From contig CALFBH010000031.1 in NCBI GenBank assembly GCA_937951615.1, positions 86,255 to 150,254 on the forward strand: a stretch of 64,000 nucleotides of DNA, in the 5' to 3' direction. The notes under the pieces were generated by a model that did no database searches, was not told where the DNA came from, and saw only the letters and a program-made list of their open reading frames with translations. The stretch comes from an uncultured Saprospiraceae bacterium (GTDB lineage: Bacteria; Bacteroidota; Bacteroidia; Chitinophagales; Saprospiraceae). The position numbers and the translations under genes were made by a program. Positions 6,773 to 13,535 of this stretch are shown here, piece by piece. Position 1 is the first letter of the stretch; each line of letters starts with the position of its first letter.

Positions 6773-8282
6773 ACAAAGACTGCAATTTCATAGCAACACC
6801 CATGTCGCCATCAATTTTCACCTTGCCAGACATAACGGCTGACATTGGATTCAACTCACCGCTGGTCATAGCCATAAAATCTTCTTGAGAAACGTTGAGC
6901 GTACAATCTGCATCGTTATCTTCCTGAGAAATTGTATTAGCATCGCCTGTACCATCAATGTAGATACATTGGTCGCCCATGTTGATTTTCAGGGTTTTGC
7001 CCAATGCAGGTACTGCGGAGGCTTTTGCTTCTACTCCACTTAAAATAGCTTCAAAACTCATGTTATTATCGTGTTTATGATTAGAAATGTTATTTTTTTG
7101 TCCTGTCGTAGCTGATCCTGATGCGGCAGAATTATAAGATACGTCATCAATCACCATTTTGGCAATAATTTCCCGCATAATCTCTGAAGTACCACCACCA
7201 ATTGTACCAATCCGGCTGTCACGAAACATTCTCGCGATTTTAAATTCTTCCATATAACCGTAGCCACCAAAAAATTGTAGGCACTGATACATCACTTTAT
7301 CTGATAATTCAGTGGCCAGCAATTTAGCCATCGACGATTCTTTAACGGCATATTTGCCATCATTGTTCAATCGGCAACAATATAATACAAATTGCTTAGT
7401 TGCTTCAATTTCAGATGCCAATTGTGCAATGCGATGCCGTAAAACCTGAAATTTATTGATCGGACGACCAAAAGCGGAGCGTTCTGACATATATTGCAAA
7501 GTGTATTCCAGTGCGCTTTCGCAGGCTGCAAAACCACCTATCGCTCCCACCAATCTTTCTAATTGCAAGCCGCCCATCAGGTAATAAAAGCCCTGTCCTT
7601 CCTCACCAACAAGATTTTCTATTGGGACTTTTACATTATCGAAAGCCAGTTCTGCGGTATCAGAAGCATGCCAACCGAGTTTTTTGAGCTTGGTTGCAGA
7701 AACACCTTCCGTATTTCGGTCAATCACCAGCAAACTGACACCTGCGGGTCCTGCGTCTGGATCTGTTTTTACTACCGTGACAATAAAATCGCCATACACC
7801 GCATTTGTGATAAACGTTTTTGAACCATTCACCACATAATAATCGCCTTCGCGAATAGCCGTTGTTTGTATATTTTGCACATCAGACCCAGCCCCTGGCT
7901 CGGTAATCCCAATGCAGCTAATCAATTCGCCCGAAATGATGCCTGGCAAATATTTTTGCTTTAATTTTTCAGAACCATATTTTAAAATATAAGGCCCTGA
8001 CATATACTGAACGACCAATTGGGTAATCATAAATCCTCCTGAAAAAACCTTGGCTATTTCTTCGCAAAAAACGACATCGTAGAAGAAGTCGAGCTCCATC
8101 CCGCCGTAGTCCGTTGGATAAGCTAAACCCAAAAAACCCATATCCCCCATTTTTTTCCAGATGGATTTGGGGATACGTCGATTTTCTTCCCATTCGTCAA
8201 TATACGGTACGACTTCTTTTTGTAAAAATGCCCGTAAACTGCTGCGAAACATCTCGTGTTCTTCTGTGAAATAATAGCTCAT
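6765..8282 (-). CDS. Acyl-CoA dehydrogenase fused to C-terminal SCP2 domain
   Basis: The start is the ATG at 8280-8282; codons upstream of it are low-complexity repeat. Residues 1-385 are a flavin acyl-CoA dehydrogenase with CIGITEPGAGSDV and a terminal GGGTSEIMREII. As in long-chain and isovaleryl-CoA dehydrogenases, Gly stands where medium-chain enzymes have the catalytic Glu, and a Glu is instead found in helix G (ALEYT, Glu259). After a low-complexity linker (about 386-407), residues 408-505 form a sterol-carrier-protein-2 domain (ADCTLNVSQEDFMAMTSGEL, MSGKVKIDGDM), a lipid or acyl-CoA carrier. It belongs to the acyl-CoA catabolic cluster that continues upstream. The substrate is probably a branched or long acyl-CoA (inference). 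Confidence 0.85.
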   Translation of the reverse strand: MSYYFTEEHEMFRSSLRAFLQKEVVPYIDEWEENRRIPKSIWKKMGDMGFLGLAYPTDYGGMELDFFYDVVFCEEIAKVFSGGFMITQLVVQYMSGPYILKYGSEKLKQKYLPGIISGELISCIGITEPGAGSDVQNIQTTAIREGDYYVVNGSKTFITNAVYGDFIVTVVKTDPDAGPAGVSLLVIDRNTEGVSATKLKKLGWHASDTAELAFDNVKVPIENLVGEEGQGFYYLMGGLQLERLVGAIGGFAACESALEYTLQYMSERSAFGRPINKFQVLRHRIAQLASEIEATKQFVLYCCRLNNDGKYAVKESSMAKLLATELSDKVMYQCLQFFGGYGYMEEFKIARMFRDSRIGTIGGGTSEIMREIIAKMVIDDVSYNSAASGSATTGQKNNISNHKHDNNMSFEAILSGVEAKASAVPALGKTLKINMGDQCIYIDGTGDANTISQEDNDADCTLNVSQEDFMAMTSGELNPMSAVMSGKVKIDGDMGVAMKLQSLFG

Positions 8283-8284
8283 GT

Positions 8285-8395
8285 TTTGAGTTGATTGTGT
8301 GTATTGAGTAATTGAGTTGATTGGGTGTATTGAGTGATTGAGTGTACTGAGTAATTTAAACTTATTCTTAAACTTAAACTTATCTAAAGTCGTGT
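8285..8395. repeat. Composite low-complexity leader (ATTGAGTG and TTAAACTT words)
   Basis: Two word families stand side by side. 8287-8352 repeats GTGTATTGAGT/GATTGAGT units and 8352-8385 repeats TTAAACTT units. Read on the minus strand the segment is C/A-rich (CAATACACCCAATCAACTC) and runs directly into the start codon at 8282. It overlaps the end of the SGNH hydrolase gene by a few bases. Confidence 0.65.
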
Positions 8396-9117
8396 TCATC
8401 TACCAATTGTTGTAAGAAATCGGCATCTTGTTGTAACATAAACATCAGGTAAAGTTTCTCTCCGTGTAGGTCTTTTGTCGTCAGTCTGATAGGCATATCT
8501 GCGGTATTTTTTCTTGTAAAATATTTATAGAAAGCCAGTCCGAGCAGATAAGTGCCATTTGCTGAGGGATGTTTATCATCAAAAAATAATTCCAAATCTG
8601 GTCGCCATTTTCTTGCTTCCGCAAACAGTGGTCCTGCCGGTACGTAATCCGACTTGCTTGTTTTGGCAAGTTGCTGGTACATTTTGGTAATGGTGCTTTG
8701 CATCAGCGGGTTGGATTTGTATGCCCAGGTCATCATAAAAACAGGCTCGGCTCCATGCTTGCGGACCAGTTGGGCAAACTTTTCACCATATTCCATAAAA
8801 CTTTCAGGCGTGTCAATCGAACTTAGACTGTGGTTATTGAACACTACATAATCCCAGTCCTGGTTTTCAATTAGAGTTCTGGTGATCGTTCCTTTTTCAC
8901 TTTTCCAGTGTTGCTCCAGATTCGACCCACCGACTGTCGATTGTCTGGTTTCAATGGCGACATCCTGTGAGGCTGCCATAGCAGAAACAACCTGCGGCAG
9001 ATTATAAAAATAGGTAAAACTATTGCCCACGAAAAGTACTCGCGTCGTGTCCTGCTGCGCAAAAGCGGAACAGCAAAACAAGAGTGCCAAGCTAAGAATA
9101 AGCGTATGTATTTTCAT
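8380..9117 (-). CDS. Secreted SGNH/GDSL-type hydrolase
   Basis: The 245-residue protein has a signal peptide (cleavage near SAFAQ, residue 21). Block I is VLFVGNSFT with nucleophile candidate Ser33. Block III is NNHS (94-97). Block V is FDDKHPSANG, giving catalytic Asp (180 or 181) and His183. This is the SGNH hydrolase fold, close to the DUF4886 branch that begins GNSFT. It is predicted to be a periplasmic or secreted esterase, perhaps acting on acylated sugars. It lies between the two acyl-CoA dehydrogenase genes, with low-complexity leaders on both sides. A link to acyl catabolism is plausible but unproven. Confidence 0.8.
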   Translation of the reverse strand: MKIHTLILSLALLFCCSAFAQQDTTRVLFVGNSFTYFYNLPQVVSAMAASQDVAIETRQSTVGGSNLEQHWKSEKGTITRTLIENQDWDYVVFNNHSLSSIDTPESFMEYGEKFAQLVRKHGAEPVFMMTWAYKSNPLMQSTITKMYQQLAKTSKSDYVPAGPLFAEARKWRPDLELFFDDKHPSANGTYLLGLAFYKYFTRKNTADMPIRLTTKDLHGEKLYLMFMLQQDADFLQQLVDEHDFR

Positions 9118-9118
9118 T

Positions 9119-9205
9119 ATTAGTGTATTGAGTTATTGGGTGTATTGAGTGTATTGAGTGTATTTTGCTACGCAAAATAATTACTACTTAATCAACTCAA
9201 TTATC
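9119..9205. repeat. Low-complexity hairpin with central palindrome
   Basis: The left arm repeats GTGTATTGAGT. The centre is ATTTTGC-TAC-GCAAAAT (9162-9178). The right arm is TACTTAATCAACTCAATTAT. The C/A-rich strand is the sense strand next to the start codon at 9117. The right arm reaches the stop codon of the second acyl-CoA dehydrogenase gene. Confidence 0.75.
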
Positions 9206-10406
9206 CCACCCTAGCTTTCATTTTTGCTTTTAATTGCTGAAAATATTCCGAAAAGACAGAACGAGCAATCATTACTTTCATAATTTCATTGGTACCACCA
9301 TAGATTTTCTGTACCCGTGCGTCGCCATAATACCGAGCAATTGGATATTCCCAAATATAGCCATAACCGCCAAATAATTGGAGGCATTCATCTATCGTTT
9401 CGCACTGCATATCTGAGGCATAATATTTTGCCATAGAAGCCAGTTCGGGCGTAAGTTTGTGTGCCGCTTGTAGTTCCGTACAGCGGTCGATAAAAGCGGT
9501 CGTGACTTCCAGTTTGGTCGCGACTTCTGACAATTTGAACTGCGTATTCTGGAAAGCACAAATCGGTTGTTTGAACGCTACTCGCTGCTGTGTGTATTCA
9601 ACGGTGTGTTCCAATGCGCCCCTGACTGCACCAATCGCCGCTAGTGCAATCGTCATTCTTTCTCTTGGCAATTCGGTCATCATTTGTATAAAACCTCTGC
9701 CTTCTTCGCCTAGTAAATTTCCTTTAGGAACTTTGACATCTTCAAAAAACAATTCACAGGTATCGCTGGCTTTCAAGCCCAATTTTTTGAAGGGCTTGCC
9801 TTTGGAAAATCCTGGTGATCCAGCATCCACAACAAGCAAACTGACGCCTTTTGCACCAGCACTCTTATCCGTTTTGCAGGCAACAATGGTAAAATCGGAA
9901 GTGTAGCCAATGGTGATAAATGTCTTGCTGCCATTCAGCAGATAATGGTCTCCTTTGTCTTCCGCAAAAGTTGTAATCGCCTGCACATCGCTGCCCGTTC
10001 CTGGTTCCGACATCGCCAAAGAACCAATCGCTTCTCCCGACACACATTTGGGCAGGTATTTATTTTTCAACTCTTCGCTTCCATATTTTGCAATATAAGG
10101 AATCACTATGTCGGAGTGCATAGAAATACCTGGCGCACAAGAACCGTATCTCCCCTGCTCTTCAATCAGCAAAGCAGAGAAAGAAAAGTCCAGTCCCATG
10201 CCCCCGTATTTCGGATCAAGGTCGATGCCCAGCAAGCCAAGTTCACCAGCTTTTAGCCAGGCTTCTCGGTCGCAATAGCCCTGCTCTTCCCATTTTTCTC
10301 GATGCGGCAGGACATGCGCTTTAAAATATTCTCCTATGGTGTTTTTGAACATCTGGTGTTCTTCCGAACCATAAATCGTTCTTGGTAATTCGTGTCTTTT
10401 TTTCAT
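9201..10406 (-). CDS. Acyl-CoA dehydrogenase, long-chain/isovaleryl type
   Basis: The 401-residue enzyme is of standard length. It has LAMSEPGTGSDVQ, the flavin-contact region GSKTFIT, and the C-terminal signature IYGGTNEIMKVMIARSVF, close to that of LCAD. The residue usually catalytic in medium-chain enzymes is Gly. The base is probably Glu265 in ALEHT. It oxidises an acyl-CoA to the 2-enoyl-CoA, passing electrons to ETF. It is distinct from the SCP2-fused dehydrogenase downstream (no SCP2 tail), so the cluster has two non-redundant dehydrogenase steps or substrates. Confidence 0.9.
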   Translation of the reverse strand: MKKRHELPRTIYGSEEHQMFKNTIGEYFKAHVLPHREKWEEQGYCDREAWLKAGELGLLGIDLDPKYGGMGLDFSFSALLIEEQGRYGSCAPGISMHSDIVIPYIAKYGSEELKNKYLPKCVSGEAIGSLAMSEPGTGSDVQAITTFAEDKGDHYLLNGSKTFITIGYTSDFTIVACKTDKSAGAKGVSLLVVDAGSPGFSKGKPFKKLGLKASDTCELFFEDVKVPKGNLLGEEGRGFIQMMTELPRERMTIALAAIGAVRGALEHTVEYTQQRVAFKQPICAFQNTQFKLSEVATKLEVTTAFIDRCTELQAAHKLTPELASMAKYYASDMQCETIDECLQLFGGYGYIWEYPIARYYGDARVQKIYGGTNEIMKVMIARSVFSEYFQQLKAKMKARVG

Positions 10407-10452
10407 ATTGAATGTGTTGATGTGTTGATGTGTTGTTGTGTTGATGTGTTGA
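10407..10452. repeat. GTGTTGAT low-complexity leader
   Basis: Five units of GTGTTGATGTGTTG-like sequence directly upstream of the second acyl-CoA dehydrogenase. On the sense (minus) strand it reads CACATCAACACATC and runs to 3 bases before the ATG. No complementary arm is evident on the other side of this spacer (10453-10549). Confidence 0.65.
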
Positions 10453-10549
10453 TGTGCCTTAGTTCAAAAGGAAAGGAAACCTCTCCGCAACATCATTTTA
10501 AACATTGTGATTCATATTGCAATTGAAACTGATATTGTTACTGCCACTG

Positions 10550-11413
10550 TTACTCTTTCATTGGAATATTTAACATTGCTCGTGTTTCCTCAATGCTCGC
10601 TATCTCACGCCCCATCATATTGGCTAGTTTGACGCCCCATTCTACGCATTCGCCATTCGATTTTGCCATCTCGTTATTGGGTAAGTAGAAATTATCTTCT
10701 AGTCCGACGCGGAAATTACCGCCCATCGTGCAGGCTACGGCAGCCATTTGCCATTGTTTTCGACTGATCGCAATGACCTGCCAGAATGCACCGTCAGGGA
10801 CTTGTCTGATTTGATGAATCAGGTTTTCCGTCGTCGCAGGAATACCGCCCATGACGCCCATCACTAAGCTATAACAGGCATTATCAGGTATCAGCCCCAT
10901 GTCGCGCAGCGGCACAGCATTTCGGATATGGCTGGTGTCAAAACATTCCATTTCGGGGCAGATATTATTTTCATTCATCGTTTTTACAACCAATTGCATA
11001 TCGTCGAATGAATTTTCAAATATGCCATTCCAATGAAACTGTTTGCTCCGTTTGGAGTAAATCGCGTAGTTCATGGAGCCCATATTAAAGGCTGCCATAT
11101 CTGGTTTGGTGACGGGCAAATGTTTGATGCGATCCTGCACCGACAGCCCAATTGCTCCTGTCGAGTAATTGATAATGACATCAGGGCAACGCTTGCGGAC
11201 TTCCTCTTGTATTTGCTCGAAAACTTCTGTTCTCCAACTCGGCACGCCATTGTCTTCGCGTGCATGGATGTGTACGATGCTTGCTCCGGCATCTACTGCA
11301 CGCCTGGCTTCTTCGCCTAGTTCTACAGGCGTGTAAGGAATGTGCGGGCAGTGGCTTCGGTTGGTTGCTGCACCTGTGAGGGCGGCTGATAGTATTAATT
11401 TTTTTCTTGACAT
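10550..11413 (-). CDS. Beta-keto acid cleavage enzyme (BKACE / Kce family)
   Basis: The start is the ATG at 11411-11413 (MSRKK, 287 residues). An upstream TTG lies in duplicated leader sequence. The protein has the BKACE metal site: VHIHAR (His48, His50) and the distal RVGLEDN with Glu, Arg and Asp, plus SAALTGAA at the N-terminus. Family members condense a beta-keto acid with acetyl-CoA, giving acetoacetate and a new acyl-CoA. The first known case was 3-keto-5-aminohexanoate cleavage in lysine fermentation. Here it sits among acyl-CoA dehydrogenase, hydratase and carboxylase genes and no lysine-fermentation genes are seen, so the true substrate is open. Confidence 0.85.
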   Translation of the reverse strand: MSRKKLILSAALTGAATNRSHCPHIPYTPVELGEEARRAVDAGASIVHIHAREDNGVPSWRTEVFEQIQEEVRKRCPDVIINYSTGAIGLSVQDRIKHLPVTKPDMAAFNMGSMNYAIYSKRSKQFHWNGIFENSFDDMQLVVKTMNENNICPEMECFDTSHIRNAVPLRDMGLIPDNACYSLVMGVMGGIPATTENLIHQIRQVPDGAFWQVIAISRKQWQMAAVACTMGGNFRVGLEDNFYLPNNEMAKSNGECVEWGVKLANMMGREIASIEETRAMLNIPMKE

Positions 11414-11680
11414 CTTTTTTGTTTTTTTCAACTCTTCAACGACTCCAGTAAACCAGAGAAGGAATATCGAACCGCAGAATTTCGAATAACGAATTTCGAA
11501 GTGTTTTGCTATTCAACTCATTCCGGCATTCCAGTTTTTCTTGACATCTTTTTTGTTTTTTTCAACTTTGCAACTACTTATAGTAAACCAGAGAAGGAAT
11601 ATCGAACCGCAGAATTTCGAATAACGAATTTCGAAGTGTTTTGCCATTCAACTTATTTCAGTATTCCAGTTTTTCTTGAC
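11406..11680. repeat. 134-bp tandem repeat of BKACE leader including its start codon
   Basis: Two tandem copies (start codons at 11413 and 11547, period 134 bp). Each reads on the minus strand: a TTCGATATTCC word arm, CTTCTCTGGTTTACT, GTTGAAAAAAACAAAAAAG and ATGTCAAGAAAAA. The second copy's ATG opens a nine-codon ORF (11518-11547) that begins MSRK like BKACE and then stops. A third copy lies upstream of the four-helix-bundle gene (12163-12310), where the ATG is that gene's start. Confidence 0.8.
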
Positions 11681-11689
11681 AAATTAATT

Positions 11690-11805
11690 ATTCTCATTTC
11701 CACTTCGATATTCGATATTCAACTCCACCATTCCACTTCGACATTCGATATTCATCTGTTCGGTATTCGATATTCATCTGTTCGATATTCGATATTCATT
11801 CCCCC
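11690..11805. repeat. TTCGATATTC word array, downstream arm of four-helix element 1
   Basis: Repeats of TTCGATATTCATCTG and CTTCGACATTCGATATTC follow the four-helix-bundle gene on its 3-prime side. They are the reverse complement of the GAATATCGAATAACGAAT arm at about 12217-12262 on its other side, so the gene lies between inverted arms. Confidence 0.7.
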
Positions 11806-11807
11806 TT

Positions 11808-12170
11808 TCATTTGACATTCTTTTTTGCTGTGTTTATGCTTTTTACAAAAATTGAAATCAATTCATTGTTCTCATTTGTAGTTGCTTCTACGTCTTTTAT
11901 AGTTAAAAATTTCTTCTTTTTAATAATTTTCAAACAGACGTAAGTTTCTCTCAGTTCTTTCAGAGCAATTTTCATTTTATGAATAAAATCTGCCCGCGAT
12001 TCTGCTCCTTGTGCCTCTCCATAATTCAAAGCAGGCGCAGTGCCAGAACGAACTATTTGTTTAGAAAGATGATTCCCCGCAAAAGTTTTAGGCATTTTTT
12101 CAGAAAGATCTAAAACCATTACTGCAAAATCCACTAAACGCTCTTCTAAATCATACGTTTTACTTGACAT
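11808..12170 (-). CDS. Four-helix-bundle protein (S23 / intervening-sequence protein family)
   Basis: The 120-residue protein starts at the ATG at 12168-12170. A longer reading to 12272 translates repeat sequence. It shows the family pattern: DLEERLVDFAVMVLDLSEKM in helix 1, GNHLSKQIVRSGTAPALNYGEA leading to helix 2, SRADFIHKMKIALKELRET in helix 3 and a final charged helix. Related proteins are encoded within 23S rRNA intervening sequences and as accessory variability determinants. Free-standing copies have no known function. It interrupts the spacer between the hydratase and BKACE genes, and its leader is a copy of the BKACE leader. Flanking arms are inverted low-complexity repeats. Confidence 0.85.
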   Translation of the reverse strand: MSSKTYDLEERLVDFAVMVLDLSEKMPKTFAGNHLSKQIVRSGTAPALNYGEAQGAESRADFIHKMKIALKELRETYVCLKIIKKKKFLTIKDVEATTNENNELISIFVKSINTAKKNVK

Positions 12171-12310
12171 TTTTTTTGTTTTTTTCAACTTTGCAACGAC
12201 TCCAGTAAACCAGAGAAGGAATATCGAATAACGAATACTGAACACCGAATTTCGAAGTGTTTTGTTATTCAACTCACTTCAATATTCCAGTTTTACCTGA
12301 CAAATTAATT
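12163..12310. repeat. Third copy of the BKACE-type leader, upstream of four-helix gene 1
   Basis: It matches the 134-bp unit at 11406-11680 over most of its length (GTAAACCAGAGAAGGAATATCG, then a diverged arm, then GAATTTCGAAGTGTTTTG). Its ATGTCAAG is the start of the four-helix-bundle gene. Copies 2 and 3 therefore form direct repeats bracketing that gene. Confidence 0.75.
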
Positions 12311-12330
12311 ATTCACTTCCCCTCTCTACT

Positions 12331-12566
12331 TCAATATTCGATATTCATTCCCCCATTCCACTTCGACATTCAATATTCATCTGTTCGATATTCGATATTC
12401 AACTCCCCCATTCCACTTCGACATTCGATATTCATCTGTTCGATATTCGATATTCAACTCCCCCATTCCACTTCGACATTCAATATTCATCTGTTCGATA
12501 TTCGATATTCATTCCCCCATTCTACTTCGACATTCGATATTCATCTGTTCGTTATTCGATATTCAA
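12331..12566. repeat. Tandem array of about four 54-55 bp units
   Basis: The unit begins CTTCGACATTCAATATTC, continues ATCTGTTCGATATTCGATAT, and ends TCAACTCCCCCATTCCA. Units differ by a few substitutions and one indel. The array begins right after the stop codon of the enoyl-CoA hydratase gene (reading minus). It is too degenerate and lacks unique spacers, so it is not a CRISPR array. Confidence 0.8.
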
Positions 12567-12574
12567 CATCTCTT

Positions 12575-13393
12575 CTACTCCCCCGTCCAAACCGCCTTCC
12601 GTTTTTCCCGAAATGCCATCAAACCTTCCTGTCCATCAGCCGTGCCGACGGTTTTTTCTAGCATCTCCATCAGGTATTTATGTTCAGAAGCAGAGGGTTG
12701 AATATAATCATAAGCTTCCAAGCCTAATCGAATAGCCGATGGGCTGTTTTGTTTTAATTCTTCCATGACTTTCTGCGTCTCGGCGTCTATATTTTCGGCT
12801 GTTGTAACACTGGTGACTAAACCATATTTTTCAGCTTCTGCAACGGGTAAATTGTATCCGCGAATACACCAATCTATCACCTTCCGCGCTGGCATGACTT
12901 TCATCAACGACGCCATGACTTGAAAGGGATATAAGCCTCGTTTCACTTCCGGCAAACCAAATTTTACATTATCCTGCGCGATAACGATATGGCTGCCCGC
13001 AAGAAAGAAAAAACCGCCTGCATAAACATCTCCCGTTATTTTTGCAATGATTGGTTTATGGATTTTATTGAATAATTCACCAATCAGTACTTCCCCTTCT
13101 GGCTTAGGAATACTCGAATCGTATTCGCCCAACATGCCCATAAATGCCTTCAGGTCTGCGCCTGCACAAAATACATTTCCTTTCGCCCCCATGACGACCA
13201 TCCACACATTTTTTTCATGGTGGGCATACTGCATCCCAAAAGCCAATTCATTGATCATCTGCGGATGAATAGCGTTCTTTTTTCTTTCGCGGTCTAAGGT
13301 AATGTACAGGACATTCGCCGCTTCCTTTACTTCGATGAAAGCGAAGGTTTCTTTGTGAATGTTAGCGGTTTGTTCTGATGTGTAGTGGTTCAT
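12575..13393 (-). CDS. Enoyl-CoA hydratase/isomerase family protein
   Basis: The ATG at 13391-13393 is preferred over a TTG six bases upstream. The 272-residue crotonase-fold protein has the oxyanion-hole segments GNVFCAGADLKAF and GDVYAGGFFFLAGSH, and the region FGLPEVKRGLYP with a Glu at the catalytic position. It probably hydrates the 2-enoyl-CoA or glutaconyl-type product made by the neighbouring dehydrogenase and carboxylase. In a leucine-type pathway this would be the methylglutaconyl-CoA hydratase step (inference). Its C-terminal codons end where the 55-bp array begins. Confidence 0.85.
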   Translation of the reverse strand: MNHYTSEQTANIHKETFAFIEVKEAANVLYITLDRERKKNAIHPQMINELAFGMQYAHHEKNVWMVVMGAKGNVFCAGADLKAFMGMLGEYDSSIPKPEGEVLIGELFNKIHKPIIAKITGDVYAGGFFFLAGSHIVIAQDNVKFGLPEVKRGLYPFQVMASLMKVMPARKVIDWCIRGYNLPVAEAEKYGLVTSVTTAENIDAETQKVMEELKQNSPSAIRLGLEAYDYIQPSASEHKYLMEMLEKTVGTADGQEGLMAFREKRKAVWTGE

Positions 13394-13426
13394 GCTCAAT
13401 TTATTAGTGTTTTAATTGTTTTAAGG

Positions 13427-13535
13427 GGTCGATGGTCCATAGTCGATGGACGATAGTTTTTTACGCATTTTGCATGGCAAAATGTACATTGTATTTAGCC
13501 TTTTCCATGGACTATTGACCATCGACCATCGACTC
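13427..13535. repeat. ATCGACCATGG-family hairpin with central palindrome
   Basis: The left arm at 13427-13456 and right arm at 13504-13535 are reverse complements built of GTCGATGG/CCATCGAC words. The centre is CATTTTGC-ATG-GCAAAATG (13466-13484), followed on the minus strand by CGTAAAAAAC, the same flank as at 35848. The right arm extends into the 3-prime end of the biotin-carboxylase gene and encodes its last residues. Confidence 0.8.

Noticed and set aside
11808..12170. 23S rRNA intervening sequence
   Set aside because: Members of this protein family occur in rRNA insertions, but no rRNA sequence is present around either gene.
12331..12566. CRISPR-like array of 55-bp units
   Set aside because: Units are contiguous and imperfect, with no constant repeat alternating with unique spacers, and no cas genes are present.
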